From contig LR590083.2 in assembly GCA_901457705.2 (NCBI GenBank), positions 3,906,597-3,970,596 on the forward strand: a DNA stretch of 64,000 nt, in the 5' to 3' direction. Origin of the DNA: Beijerinckiaceae bacterium RH AL1 (GTDB taxonomy: Bacteria > Pseudomonadota > Alphaproteobacteria > Rhizobiales > Beijerinckiaceae). A program made the position numbers and the translations under genes. A model generated the notes under the pieces. It was not told the DNA's origin. It saw only the letters and a program-made list of their open reading frames with translations, and ran no database searches. Position 1 is the stretch's first letter, and every line of letters starts with the position of its first letter. Below, piece after piece: positions 43,766 to 52,443 of this stretch.

Positions 43766-44818
43766 ATGAGACCTGGTCAGAACAAGCGAATGCGTGGCCG
43801 CAACAACAATAACAACAATCGCAAAGGCCCCAATCCGCTGACTCGGTCCTACGAGTCGAACGGCCCCGATGTGAAGATCAGAGGCACGGCCCATCACATC
43901 GGCGAGAAGTATCTGCAGCTCGCACGCGACGCGCAGTCCTCCGGCGACCCGGTGATGGCGGAGAGCTACCTGCAGCACGCCGAGCATTACTTCAGGCTCA
44001 TCGCCACCGCGCAGCAGGCCCAGCAGCAAGCCGCCTATGGCTACCAGCGGCCGCCGGGCGAGCCGGATGCGGACGAGGACGCGGACGAGGACTTCGACAG
44101 CCTGCCCGACCGCTTCGCCTCTCCCGCCGAGCGCGTTCAGCCGACCCACCAGAGCCAGCCGCAGCCCTACCAGCCGGATCGCCAGCCCTACCAGAACGGC
44201 GGCAACAACAACGGCGGCCAGCAGCCCTACGAGGCGCGCCAGAACTACGACCGCCAGGCCCAGCCGCAGCCGGTCTACCCGCAGGGCGACCGGCAGCCGC
44301 AGCACGACCGGCCCTACAATCAGGACCGCAACCAGGATCGCACGTACGACAACCGCAACAACCGGAACGACGGGGGTCGCAACGATCGCGGCGACCGCAA
44401 CCAGCAGGGCGGCAACCCGCAGGAGCGCGGCCAGGGCGGCTACCAGGGCAATGGCCAGCACCAGGGCGATCGGCCGCCGCGCGATTACGACAACCGCAAC
44501 TTCCGCAACAACCGCGGCCCGCGCGACTTCCGCGACGCACCGCAGCCGCGCGAGCCGCGTCAGCCGCAGGTCGACGAGGCCGTCGCCGGTGGGCTCCCGG
44601 CCTTCATTACCGCGCCGATGCGCCCCGTGCCCGAGAGCACGAACGAGCAGCCGCCGGTCGAGGTGGAGACGCACGCCAACGGTGCCGTCGAGACCGACGA
44701 GAGCCAGCACATGCGCCCGCGCCGCCGTCGTCGCCCGAAGGGCGAGTTCGCGACCGCCGGCGAGGGTGGCGAGGGCCGCCCCGAGCCGCAGGACGCCGGC
44801 GACCGCTCCGGCGACTGA
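43766..44818 (+). CDS. DUF4167 domain protein with Asn/Gln/Arg-rich disordered tail
   Basis: A 350-residue protein. The N-terminal domain (about residues 1-80) reads MRPGQNKRMRGRNNNNNNRK, LTRSYESNGPDVKIRGTAHH and YLQLARDAQSSGDPVMAESY with LQHAEHYFRLI; this is DUF4167, nearly restricted to alphaproteobacteria. The rest is low in complexity (Gln, Asn, Arg, Asp, Gly, Pro; several YDNRNNRN/QPYQ-like stretches) and ends in an Arg-rich RPRRRRRPKGEF block. The composition suggests nucleic-acid binding or condensate formation, but function is unproven. Its place behind prmC is the standard one. Confidence 0.9.
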   Translation: MRPGQNKRMRGRNNNNNNRKGPNPLTRSYESNGPDVKIRGTAHHIGEKYLQLARDAQSSGDPVMAESYLQHAEHYFRLIATAQQAQQQAAYGYQRPPGEPDADEDADEDFDSLPDRFASPAERVQPTHQSQPQPYQPDRQPYQNGGNNNGGQQPYEARQNYDRQAQPQPVYPQGDRQPQHDRPYNQDRNQDRTYDNRNNRNDGGRNDRGDRNQQGGNPQERGQGGYQGNGQHQGDRPPRDYDNRNFRNNRGPRDFRDAPQPREPRQPQVDEAVAGGLPAFITAPMRPVPESTNEQPPVEVETHANGAVETDESQHMRPRRRRRPKGEFATAGEGGEGRPEPQDAGDRSGD

Positions 44819-44821
44819 CGC

Positions 44822-45379
44822 CTAGAGCAGTTGGCCTTCGGGCGTCGGGGCACCTCCGCGCTCGATCGCCAGCATGCGCAGCTTGGTCTTGGCGCCGCCC
44901 GGCGCCGAGAACCCGCCGCTCCTGCCGTTGGCGCCCGTCACCCGATGGCACGGCACCACGATCGGCACCGGATTGGCGCCGAGCGCGGCGCCGACGGCCC
45001 GTGCCGCGCCATGCGAGCCGATTTGCTCCGCAATCTCGCCGTAGGTGAGCGTCTGCCCCGGCGGGATCGCCAGCGCGGCCGAGTAGACCTGGCGCTCGAA
45101 CTCGCTGGTGCCGCGTAGGTCCAGCTGGCAGTCGGCGAAATCCACCGCCTCCCCCTCCATCAGCGCGACGCACCTTTCGATCACCTCGGCGACGCCCGGC
45201 GGCGGCGTCTCTTCCGGCGTGTCGGGCCAGCGGCGCAGCAGCCCGGCGCGCGTGGACGCCTCGTCGCCCTCCGGGATCTGCACGCCGCAGACGCCGCGCT
45301 CGGTCCAGGCGATGCCGCAGCGGCCGATCGCCGTGTCGAAGAAGGCGAAGCCCTCGGGCTTCAGGCGGAGCATCGACAT
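44822..45379 (-). CDS. ogt: Methylated-DNA--protein-cysteine methyltransferase
   Basis: Ogt repairs O6-alkylguanine by moving the alkyl group to its own cysteine. The 185-residue product has the DNA-binding helix region RGTSEFERQVYSAALAIPPG, TYGEIAEQIGSHGAARAVGA with the arginine finger, and the active site NPVPIVVPCHRVTGANG. The start is ATG 45379 (or the Met two codons later), one base after the SOUL gene stop. No Ada-type N-terminal domain is present, so it is a constitutive Ogt-type protein. Confidence 0.93.
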   Translation of the reverse strand: MSMLRLKPEGFAFFDTAIGRCGIAWTERGVCGVQIPEGDEASTRAGLLRRWPDTPEETPPPGVAEVIERCVALMEGEAVDFADCQLDLRGTSEFERQVYSAALAIPPGQTLTYGEIAEQIGSHGAARAVGAALGANPVPIVVPCHRVTGANGRSGGFSAPGGAKTKLRMLAIERGGAPTPEGQLL

Positions 45380-45380
45380 G

Positions 45381-45977
45381 TCAGGGCTCGATCTGCAGCG
45401 CCACCTCGTTGCGGCGCAGGAAGGGAATCGTGAACGGCGGGTCGTAGCCGAGGAATATAGGGGCGCCGTCTGCTTTGCGACCGGCGCGCGCCAGCACGTC
45501 GCGAAGCTCCTGCAGGTGGAGGTCGAGATTGCGGCGGCCGAACGAGCCCGCGAAGGTGATGACCGCCAAGGTCCGCGCGGGCACCGTGGCGATCGACACC
45601 TGCGGGTCGGTCGGCGCCGGCGGCTTGGCCGCGAGGCGCGCGGGAAGCACGAACTGCATCGTCTGTGCGTCGCCGGCGGACGACGAGCTGCCGCCGAAGC
45701 GGCTGCCGCCGGTCTGCGCCACCGGCGCCGTCATCTTGATCGTCTCGCCCGCGGCGTTGGCCCCGGTGATGTAGCGAAACAGGCGCGAGAACGCCGCGCC
45801 GTCCTCGCCGCCGATCTTCGTCTCGACGACGACGAGCGGCCCATAGCTGCGGATCTCGACATGGTCGGCGAGCTTCGAGACCACCTGATAGGGCGGCTGC
45901 TCGAACGCCGAGCGGATGCCGAAGACGGCGAGGATCGACTCGAGGAAGGTCACGAGGAAGTAGAGCACCTTCGCCAC
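45381..45977 (-). CDS. SOUL-family heme-binding protein
   Basis: A 198-residue protein of the SOUL/HBP family. Family motifs are QPPYQVVSKLADHVEIRSYG near the N terminus, FRYITGANAAGETIKMTAPV in the middle and the C-terminal APIFLGYDPPFTIPFLRRNE. A hydrophobic N-terminal segment (LYFLVTFLESILAVFGI) suggests a membrane anchor or a signal. SOUL proteins bind heme or other tetrapyrroles in animals; the role in bacteria is unclear. The gene lies upstream of ogt in the same direction with one base between them, and 10 bases downstream of the acyl-CoA dehydrogenase gene. Confidence 0.87.
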   Translation of the reverse strand: MAKVLYFLVTFLESILAVFGIRSAFEQPPYQVVSKLADHVEIRSYGPLVVVETKIGGEDGAAFSRLFRYITGANAAGETIKMTAPVAQTGGSRFGGSSSSAGDAQTMQFVLPARLAAKPPAPTDPQVSIATVPARTLAVITFAGSFGRRNLDLHLQELRDVLARAGRKADGAPIFLGYDPPFTIPFLRRNEVALQIEP

Positions 45978-45987
45978 CCGGCGCCGC

Positions 45988-47211
45988 TCAGACGAAAGCG
46001 CCGAGGCCGGTGATCGCGCGCCCGACGATGAGCGTGTTCATCTCGCGCGTGCCCTCGTAGGAGTAGATCGCCTCCGCATCCGCGACGAAGCGGGCGACGT
46101 GATAGTCCACGAGGATGCCGTTGCCGCCCATCAGCTCGCGGGCGTAACCGACCGTCTCGCGCATCTTCGTCGTGCAGACGACTTTCGCCAGCGACGCGTG
46201 CTGGTCGGCCATCGTGCCGGCGTCCTGCAGCCGCGAGAGCTGGTGCACCAGAGCCAGGGATGCCGTGATGTTGCCGAGCATACGCACCAGCAGGTCCTGC
46301 ACGAGCTGGAAGCCGGCGATCGGCTTGCCGAACTGTTGGCGCTCCTGCGCATAGGCGAGCGCATGCTCGTAGGCGCCCATCGCGCAGCCCACCGCCTGCC
46401 ACGCGACGCCGGCCCTGGTCATGCGCAGGACGTCGGCCGTGTCCTTGAAGTTGCGGGTCTCCTGCAGCCGGTCCGCCTCGGCGACGCGGCAGTCGGTCAG
46501 CGTGATCAGCGCGTTCTGCACGACGCGCAGCGCCAGCTTGTGCTCGATCTTCTCGGCGACGAAGCCGGGCGTGCCCTTCTCGACGATGAAACCCTTCACT
46601 TGGCCGTCCGCCTCGTCGCGCGCCCAGATGATCGTCAGGTCGGAGAAGGTGGCGTTGCCGATCCACTTCTTCTGGCCGTTCAGCACCCAATGGTCGCCGT
46701 CGCGCCGGGCCGTCGTGGTGAGACCGCCGGCGGCGCCGGAGCCGACATCGGGCTCGGTGAGGCCGAAGGCGCCGATCAGCTCCATGCGCGCCATCGGCGG
46801 CAGCCACTTCCGCTTCTGTTCTTCGGAGCCGCAAAGGTAGATCGAGCCCATGGCGAGGCCGGAGTGCACGCCCCAGAAGGTCGAGATCGACGGGTCGACA
46901 CGCGCCAGCTCCATCGACACGAAGCCGTTCAGCGTCGTCGAGCCGCCGGCGCACCCGTAGCCCTCGTAGCCGAGGCCGCCGATGCCGAGCGCCTTCATCG
47001 GCTCGATGATCTCGAAGGGGAAGGTCGCGGCCGACCAGTGCGGCTGGATGATCGGCGCGACGTGCTGGGCGAGGAAGGCGCGCACGCGCTTGATGGTCGC
47101 CTGCTCCTGCGGCGCCAGCGTGCCCAGCATGTCGTAGAAGTCGGCGTCCGGCCGCGGGAGCGGCTTGCCCTCGTGGTGCTGCGGCTCGGACGCGATGTTG
47201 CCGCTGGTCAT
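45988..47211 (-). CDS. Acyl-CoA dehydrogenase, glutaryl-CoA dehydrogenase-like
   Basis: A 407-residue FAD enzyme. Motifs are IGAFGLTEPDVGSGAAGGLT (flavin/substrate loop), LNGQKKWIGNATFSDLTIIW, and the C-terminal AEAIYSYEGTREMNTLIVGR, where the Glu in YEGT is the catalytic base. The YEGT position and short N terminus fit the glutaryl-CoA dehydrogenase subgroup, which acts in lysine and tryptophan breakdown; isovaleryl- or short-chain enzymes put the base elsewhere or differ around it. The start is ATG 47211 with GGGAG upstream; the frame is open to 47304. It is the first gene of a leftward cluster with the SOUL gene and ogt. Confidence 0.88.
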   Translation of the reverse strand: MTSGNIASEPQHHEGKPLPRPDADFYDMLGTLAPQEQATIKRVRAFLAQHVAPIIQPHWSAATFPFEIIEPMKALGIGGLGYEGYGCAGGSTTLNGFVSMELARVDPSISTFWGVHSGLAMGSIYLCGSEEQKRKWLPPMARMELIGAFGLTEPDVGSGAAGGLTTTARRDGDHWVLNGQKKWIGNATFSDLTIIWARDEADGQVKGFIVEKGTPGFVAEKIEHKLALRVVQNALITLTDCRVAEADRLQETRNFKDTADVLRMTRAGVAWQAVGCAMGAYEHALAYAQERQQFGKPIAGFQLVQDLLVRMLGNITASLALVHQLSRLQDAGTMADQHASLAKVVCTTKMRETVGYARELMGGNGILVDYHVARFVADAEAIYSYEGTREMNTLIVGRAITGLGAFV

Positions 47212-47370
47212 CTCGGCTCCCGTCGTTGGGGGTATCGGGATGGAAGTCGGCCAGAACGCTACACGTTCCCGCGACCAGCCGATCGGCGGAGCGGCGATAT
47301 GCAACGAAAGTCACAGCCGCTCCGTAACAGCCCGGGTACTCTCGCCCGCTCGCTCACAACCGGAGCCGTC

Positions 47371-47769
47371 ATGATCCGCGCCCCTATCGCCGCCGCGCTC
47401 GTCGCGCTGACCCTCGCCGCCGTCCCGGCCGTCCGAGCCGTCGCAGCCGAGCAGGTCCCCTACTCGGCCTCCGCCTTCGCCGCGGCGCAGGCCGCCGGCA
47501 AGCCCGTCGTGGTGGACGTCACCGCGCCCTGGTGCTCGACCTGCGCCGCGCAGAAGCCGATCGTCCAGGCGCTGCTGAAGGAGCCGGAGTTCAAGAACCT
47601 CGTCCTGCTGCACGTCGACTTCGACACGCAGAAGGCGCTGCTGCGCAAGCTCAACGTGCGCGAGCAGAGCACCTTCGTCGTCTACAAGGGCCGCGACGAG
47701 GTGGGCCGCTCGACCGGCGACACCGACAAGGCGTCGATCGCCGCGCTGTTCGCCAAGGCCGCCGGCTGA
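47371..47769 (+). CDS. Periplasmic thioredoxin-like protein (DsbD C-terminal-domain type)
   Basis: A 132-residue exported thioredoxin. A signal peptide (to about AVRAVAA, residue 25) is followed by VVVDVTAPWCSTCAAQKPIV, whose CSTC pair is the redox site, and NVREQSTFVVYKGRDEVGRS; the cis-proline position is replaced by Ser-Thr. The domain resembles the C-terminal part of DsbD. ATG 47371 has GGAG upstream. The next gene, three bases on, encodes a CcdA-type membrane protein. Together they would carry reducing power from cytoplasmic thioredoxin across the membrane to periplasmic thiols. Confidence 0.86.
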   Translation: MIRAPIAAALVALTLAAVPAVRAVAAEQVPYSASAFAAAQAAGKPVVVDVTAPWCSTCAAQKPIVQALLKEPEFKNLVLLHVDFDTQKALLRKLNVREQSTFVVYKGRDEVGRSTGDTDKASIAALFAKAAG

Positions 47770-47772
47770 CCC

Positions 47773-48495
47773 ATGCACCTGCCCAGCGTCCTCTTCGCCT
47801 TCGTCGCCGGCATCCTGTCGATCCTGGGCCCGTGCGTGCTGCCGCTGGTTCCGATCGTGCTGGCGACCGCCGTCTCCGAGCATAAGCTCGGGCCGGTGGC
47901 GCTGGCGGCCGGCGTCGCGGTGTCGTTCGCGGCGATCGGCATCTTCGTCGCGACGATCGGCTTCGCCGCCGGCATCGGCAGCGACGTGTTCCAGAAGGCC
48001 GCCGCCATCCTGCTGATCCTCATCGGCATCGTGCTGCTCCTGCCGGCGCTGCAGATGCGCTTCGCGACCGCGGCCGGGCCCGTGGGCGCCTTCGCGCAGG
48101 AACGGCTCGGCGGCTTCTCGTCTGCGGGCCTGCTCGGCCAGTTCGGCGTCGGCCTGCTGCTCGGCGCAGTCTGGAGCCCCTGCACCGGCCCGACGCTGGG
48201 CGCCGCCGCGGCCCTTGCCGACCAGTCGAAGCACCTCGGCCTCGTCGCCCTCGTGATGCTCGCCTACGGCATCGGCGCGGCGCTGCCGCTCGCCCTGCTC
48301 GGCTTCCTGTCGCGCGAGACGATCCTCCGGCTGAAGGGCGGCATGCTGAGCGCCGGCAAGGCGCTCAAGGTGGTGATGGGCCTCTTCCTCATCGGGCTCG
48401 GCGGGCTCATGCTGTCGGGCTACGACAAGACCGTCGAGACGCAGCTCGTCGCCGCCTCGCCGTCCTGGCTGACCGACCTCACGACGCGGTTCTGA
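47773..48495 (+). CDS. ccdA: CcdA/DsbD-type transmembrane thiol-disulfide transporter
   Basis: A 240-residue membrane protein with six or seven hydrophobic helices. The two redox cysteines lie in LSILGPCVLPLVPIVLATAV and GAVWSPCTGPTLGAAAAL, the proline-flanked cysteines of CcdA and DsbD. It moves electrons from cytoplasmic thioredoxin to the periplasm for cytochrome c maturation or disulfide repair. The start ATG 47773 is three bases after the thioredoxin-like gene, which probably supplies the periplasmic partner. Convergent with the glycosyltransferase gene. Confidence 0.91.
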   Translation: MHLPSVLFAFVAGILSILGPCVLPLVPIVLATAVSEHKLGPVALAAGVAVSFAAIGIFVATIGFAAGIGSDVFQKAAAILLILIGIVLLLPALQMRFATAAGPVGAFAQERLGGFSSAGLLGQFGVGLLLGAVWSPCTGPTLGAAAALADQSKHLGLVALVMLAYGIGAALPLALLGFLSRETILRLKGGMLSAGKALKVVMGLFLIGLGGLMLSGYDKTVETQLVAASPSWLTDLTTRF

Positions 48496-48503
48496 AGACG
48501 ACC

Positions 48504-49802
48504 TCAGGCGGCGGCGCGCCGCGCCATGGCAGCCTTAGCCCAATCGGCGACGGCCTCGACGCCCGGCTCCTGCGCGAGCGTGGGAGACAAGGCGGCTGCC
48601 GCGGGGGCCCGCTCCAGGGCTGCACGCAACGCCGCGACGGCGCGGCGCTCGTCGTAGCGGGCGAGGCTCAGCCGCACGCCGACGCCGAGCCGGCTGACAC
48701 GCGCGCCATGGTCGGGCTGGTCGCCGAAGAACGGCACGACCACCTGTGGGCAGGCGGCGCGCAGCGCTTCCGCCGTCGTCCCGATGCCGCCGTGATGCAC
48801 CACGCAGCCGACATGCGGGAACAGCAGGCTGTGCGGCGCCTGCGCGCAGACCAGCACATCCCGCCCCTCGCGCTCGGCGAGCCGCGTCGCGTCGCGCGAG
48901 CCGGCGAGAAGGATCGCGCGCCGCCCCAGCGCCCGCGCGGCGCGCAGGCTGACATCGTAGAAGGCGCCCGACACCTCCGGCACGAACGAGCCGAGCGTGA
49001 AGACGAGCGGCGGCGCGCCCGCCGCCAGAAACGCGGTCACGCGCGGATCGAGCGCGCGCCGTTCGGCATCCTCCGGCACGAAGAACGGGAAGCCGACGAC
49101 CTCGAGGTTTTCGGGCTGATCCGGCTGCGGCGGCGCAAAGCGCGGCGACCACAGCCCGAAGATGCGGTCGGCGCCGTTGGGGCGGCCGAAGTCCAGGAAC
49201 AGGTCCTCGCGCGTCGGCGGCAGGCCGAGGCTGCGGCGGAAGGCCCGCAGGCGGCCCATGCGGAGCGCGACGCTGCCGCGCACGATGCGGCGCACCAGCC
49301 TGTTGTAGCCGACCACCGGCGCAAGGCACGGCGTCAAATAGTAGGGCGCCGACGGCGTCGCCGAGGGCGCGACGGCCGACTGCAGGTGCAGCGGCGCCAG
49401 CGCGACGCGGGCGGCCGGCAGGCCCAGCGTCTCGGCCGCAAGGTTGGCGCCGACAAGCAGGCTGTGCGTGAGGATCCCGGCACAGCCCCGGGCCGCGCCG
49501 ACGACGTCCTCATACGTCTCGCGCAGGAAGCGCATGTAGATCTCGTCGAGGATGAAATGCGGATTGCCCAGCATGATGCGATAGGCGCCGGGAAGATCGG
49601 TGCCGAGCGCCTCGCAGATATCCGGCATGTCGGGCCGGATCGGCGCGTACGCGATGCCCTCGCCCTCGATCGTGCGCCGGTGCATCGCCGGGGCGGCGAT
49701 CAGCGGCTCGAGGCCGCGCGCCGCAAGCGCCTTGGCGATCGCGACGAAGGGGTAGAGGTCCCCGAGCGTGCCGAACGTCGCGAGAAGGATTCTCCGCGAC
49801 AT
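48504..49802 (-). CDS. Glycosyltransferase family 1 (UDP-glycosyltransferase/MGT-like)
   Basis: A 432-residue GT-B fold enzyme. The N terminus ILLATFGTLGDLYPFVAIAK is the acceptor-side start. The C-terminal signature is VCAQAPHSLLFPHVGCVVHH followed by GGIGTTAEALRAACPQVVVP and FFGDQPDHGARVSRLGVG, which matches sterol/polyketide/lipid glucosyltransferases that use UDP- or dTDP-sugars. Acceptor is not clear; hopanoids, carotenoids or small aromatics are possible. Codon use is like its neighbours. It is followed leftward by ccdA convergently and preceded by an alcohol dehydrogenase gene (seven bases upstream), so those two may be cotranscribed. Confidence 0.86.
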   Translation of the reverse strand: MSRRILLATFGTLGDLYPFVAIAKALAARGLEPLIAAPAMHRRTIEGEGIAYAPIRPDMPDICEALGTDLPGAYRIMLGNPHFILDEIYMRFLRETYEDVVGAARGCAGILTHSLLVGANLAAETLGLPAARVALAPLHLQSAVAPSATPSAPYYLTPCLAPVVGYNRLVRRIVRGSVALRMGRLRAFRRSLGLPPTREDLFLDFGRPNGADRIFGLWSPRFAPPQPDQPENLEVVGFPFFVPEDAERRALDPRVTAFLAAGAPPLVFTLGSFVPEVSGAFYDVSLRAARALGRRAILLAGSRDATRLAEREGRDVLVCAQAPHSLLFPHVGCVVHHGGIGTTAEALRAACPQVVVPFFGDQPDHGARVSRLGVGVRLSLARYDERRAVAALRAALERAPAAAALSPTLAQEPGVEAVADWAKAAMARRAAA

Positions 49803-49809
49803 GCCGGCC

Positions 49810-50934
49810 TCAGAACGCGATCACCTGGCGGACCGCCTTGCCCTCGTGCAGGCGGTCGAAGGCCTCGTTGATGTCGTCGAGCGCGATGAGGCCGCTCATC
49901 AGCCGGTCCACCGGCAGGCGGCCGGCGCGGTAGAGCGCGATGTAGCGCGGCACGTCGCGCTTCGGCACGCAGGTGCCGATGTAGCTGCCCTTCAGCGTGC
50001 GCTCCTCGCCGACCAGGCTGACGATGTTGACGGGCAGGGTGGCGTCGGGCGGCGGCAGGCCGGCGGTCACGGTGAGCCCGCCGCGCCGCGTCATCTTCCA
50101 GGCCGCCTCGAGCGCCGGCGCGACGCCGGCGAACTCGAGCGCCACGTCGGCGCCGCCCTGCGTCAGCGCCTTCACCTGCTCGACGGCATCGCTGGCGCCG
50201 CCGTCGATGGTGGCGGTGGCGCCGAGATCGCGCGCCAGCGCGAGCTTCTCCGGCGAGAGATCGACGCCGATCACCTGCGCCGCGCCGGCCGCGAGCGCGC
50301 CCATCAGGGCCGCGAGCCCGACGCCGCCGAGGCCGACGACGACGACGCTCTGCCCCGCCCTGACCTGCGCCGTGTTCACCGCAGCGCCGACGCCGGTCAG
50401 CACCGCGCAGCCGAACAGCGCGGCCTCGGTCAGCGGCAGGTCGCGATCGATCTTCACGAGCGACCGGCGCGAGGTGACCGAGTGATCGGCGAAGGCCGAG
50501 CAGCCGATGTGGTGATGGATCGCTGCGCCGCCCTGCGACAGGCGCATTTCGCCCGTCAGCAGCACGCCCTTGCCGTTTGCGGCCGCGCCCGGCTCGCAGA
50601 GCGCCGGCCGCCCCTCGGCGCAGGGCAGGCAGTGGCCGCAGGACGGCATGAAGACCATCACGACGTGGTCGCCCGGCTCGAGGTCGTCGACGCCCTCGCC
50701 CGTCTCGACGACGGTGCCCGCCGCCTCGTGGCCCAGCGCCATCGGCATCGGCCGCGGCCGGCTGCCGTTGATGACGGAGAGATCGGAATGGCAGAGGCCG
50801 GCGGCGCCGATCTTGACCAGCACCTCGCCGGGACCGGGCGGCGCCAGGTCGAGCTCCTCGATCGTGAGCGGGCGGCTCGTCGCGTAGGGCGGCCTGGCGC
50901 CCATCTCGCGCAGGACGGCGGCTCTGATCTTCAT
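49810..50934 (-). CDS. Zinc-dependent alcohol dehydrogenase
   Basis: A 374-residue MDR alcohol dehydrogenase. Catalytic zinc ligands are in KIGAAGLCHSDLSVI (Cys) and LGHEAAGTVVETGEG (His); the structural zinc loop is CGHCLPCAEGRPALC with four cysteines; the NAD fold is VVVVGLGGVGLAALMGAL. These features fit class III/benzyl alcohol-type enzymes. Substrate is not defined by the sequence; glutathione-dependent formaldehyde dehydrogenase usually has other signature residues. ATG 50934 gives MKIRAAVLREMGARPPYATS, a family start. Upstream of the glycosyltransferase in one direction and divergent from the thioesterase gene. Confidence 0.88.
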   Translation of the reverse strand: MKIRAAVLREMGARPPYATSRPLTIEELDLAPPGPGEVLVKIGAAGLCHSDLSVINGSRPRPMPMALGHEAAGTVVETGEGVDDLEPGDHVVMVFMPSCGHCLPCAEGRPALCEPGAAANGKGVLLTGEMRLSQGGAAIHHHIGCSAFADHSVTSRRSLVKIDRDLPLTEAALFGCAVLTGVGAAVNTAQVRAGQSVVVVGLGGVGLAALMGALAAGAAQVIGVDLSPEKLALARDLGATATIDGGASDAVEQVKALTQGGADVALEFAGVAPALEAAWKMTRRGGLTVTAGLPPPDATLPVNIVSLVGEERTLKGSYIGTCVPKRDVPRYIALYRAGRLPVDRLMSGLIALDDINEAFDRLHEGKAVRQVIAF

Positions 50935-51029
50935 GCGGCTCTCCGGCGGCTCTCCTCGGGCGCGGTTGACCTGCCCGAAAGACGGCGGTCTATGCAAGCC
51001 GGCCGAGAGACGCTGGCGGTGTGGCAGGC

Positions 51030-51455
51030 ATGCGCGGGAAACGCGACGACTACAAACTATTCCGCACCATCGCGACGCGATGGATGGACAACGACGTCTA
51101 CGGCCACGTCAACAACGTGGTCTACTACTCGTTCTTCGACACGGCGGTGAACGCCGCGCTCATCGAGGCCGGCGTGCTGGATCCCGTCGCGAGCGAGGTG
51201 ATCGGGCTGGTGGTGGAGACGGGCTGCCGCTATGCGGCGTCGCTGTCGTTCCCCGGCGACGTGGCGGCCGGCCTTCGCGTGGCGAAGATCGGTAACTCGA
51301 GCGTGCGCTACGAGGTCGGGCTGTTCGACGCGAAGGCCGACGAGGCGGCGGCCGAAGGCTTCTTCGTGCACGTCTACGTCGATCGCGAGACGCGCAAGCC
51401 GACGCCGCTGCCGGCGCCGCTGCGGGCGTTCCTTCAGGGCCTCACGGCCACCTGA
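51030..51455 (+). CDS. Acyl-CoA thioesterase, hot-dog fold (4HBT/YbgC type)
   Basis: A 141-residue hot-dog protein. [20 protein letters not shown] followed by [14 protein letters not shown] is the 4HBT motif with the catalytic Asp and HVNN turn, and [20 protein letters not shown] supplies the second strand. Such enzymes cleave fatty or aromatic acyl-CoA. I chose ATG 51030 ([11 protein letters not shown]); a GTG at 51021 adds three residues. The 3' end overlaps the convergent hemF gene by 14 bases, an unusually tight arrangement. Confidence 0.88.
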   Translation: MRGKRDDYKLFRTIATRWMDNDVYGHVNNVVYYSFFDTAVNAALIEAGVLDPVASEVIGLVVETGCRYAASLSFPGDVAAGLRVAKIGNSSVRYEVGLFDAKADEAAAEGFFVHVYVDRETRKPTPLPAPLRAFLQGLTAT

Positions 51456-52344
51456 CGGCCGGCGGCAGCGAGGACAGGATCGATTCGACATTGCCGCCGG
51501 TCTTCAGCCCGAAGATCGTGCCGCGATCGTAGATCAGGTTGAACTCGACGTAGCGGCCGCGGCGCACGAGCTGCTCCTCGCGGTCGGCCGCGGTCCAGGA
51601 CGTCGCGTAGTTGCGGCGGACGAGCTCGGGATAGATCGAAAGGAACGCCTCGCCGACGGCACGCGTGAAGCCGAGCAGCGGATCGAAGCCGTGGCCCGAG
51701 CCGGCCGGCTCGAGATAGTCGTAGAAGATGCCGCCGATGCCGCGCGGCTCGTCGCGATGCTTCAGGTGGAAGTACTCGTCGCACCACGCCTTGAAGCGCA
51801 CATAGTCGGCAACCGCGGCGTTGGCCTCGCAGGCCCCGCGCATCGCGGCATGGAAGGCCTGCGTGTCGGCATCCTCCTGCGTGCGGCGGCGATCGAGCAC
51901 CGGCGTCAGGTCGGCGCCGCCGCCGAACCAGCTCTTCGACGTCACCACGAATCGCGTGTTCATGTGGACGGCCGGCACGTTCGGGTTCCACGGATGGACG
52001 ATGACCGAGATGCCCGAGGCCCAGAAGCGCGGGTCGGCGCTGGCGCCGGGGATCTGCTTGGCGAACTCCGGCGCGAAGGTGCCGTAGACGGTCGAGGAAT
52101 GGACGCCCGCCTTCTCGAAGACGCGGCCCTTGAGCGTGCCCATGCGGCCGCCGCCGCCGTCGGCGCCGTCGTGGTTGGAGCGGCGCCACGGCTTGGTCTC
52201 GGCCTTGCCCGGCGCGAGATCGTCCTGCGCGAACGGGCCCGGCGCCTCGGCCTCGATGGCCTCGAGCGCCGCCAGCAGCTTGCCCTGCAGCTCCTCGAAC
52301 CAGGCGCGTGCGCGCTTCTTCTGCTCGTCGTGGTCTTCGCTCAT
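51442..52344 (-). CDS. hemF: Oxygen-dependent coproporphyrinogen III oxidase
   Basis: HemF converts coproporphyrinogen III to protoporphyrinogen IX with oxygen in heme synthesis. The 300-residue product contains [60 protein letters not shown] with [10 protein letters not shown] and the C-terminal [20 protein letters not shown], all classic. ATG 52344 gives [20 protein letters not shown]. It overlaps the thioesterase 3' end. The window also has hemW, but no anaerobic HemN proper. Confidence 0.96.
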   Translation of the reverse strand: MSEDHDEQKKRARAWFEELQGKLLAALEAIEAEAPGPFAQDDLAPGKAETKPWRRSNHDGADGGGGRMGTLKGRVFEKAGVHSSTVYGTFAPEFAKQIPGASADPRFWASGISVIVHPWNPNVPAVHMNTRFVVTSKSWFGGGADLTPVLDRRRTQEDADTQAFHAAMRGACEANAAVADYVRFKAWCDEYFHLKHRDEPRGIGGIFYDYLEPAGSGHGFDPLLGFTRAVGEAFLSIYPELVRRNYATSWTAADREEQLVRRGRYVEFNLIYDRGTIFGLKTGGNVESILSSLPPAVRWP

Positions 52345-52443
52345 CGAGGCCGGAGGGTTGGAGGCGGGAGACGCTCCTATAGGCGAGAGCGCCGCCCCGC
52401 AAAAGCGCTCGACGGACACGCCCGCCTCTGCCTTAAGCGGCGC

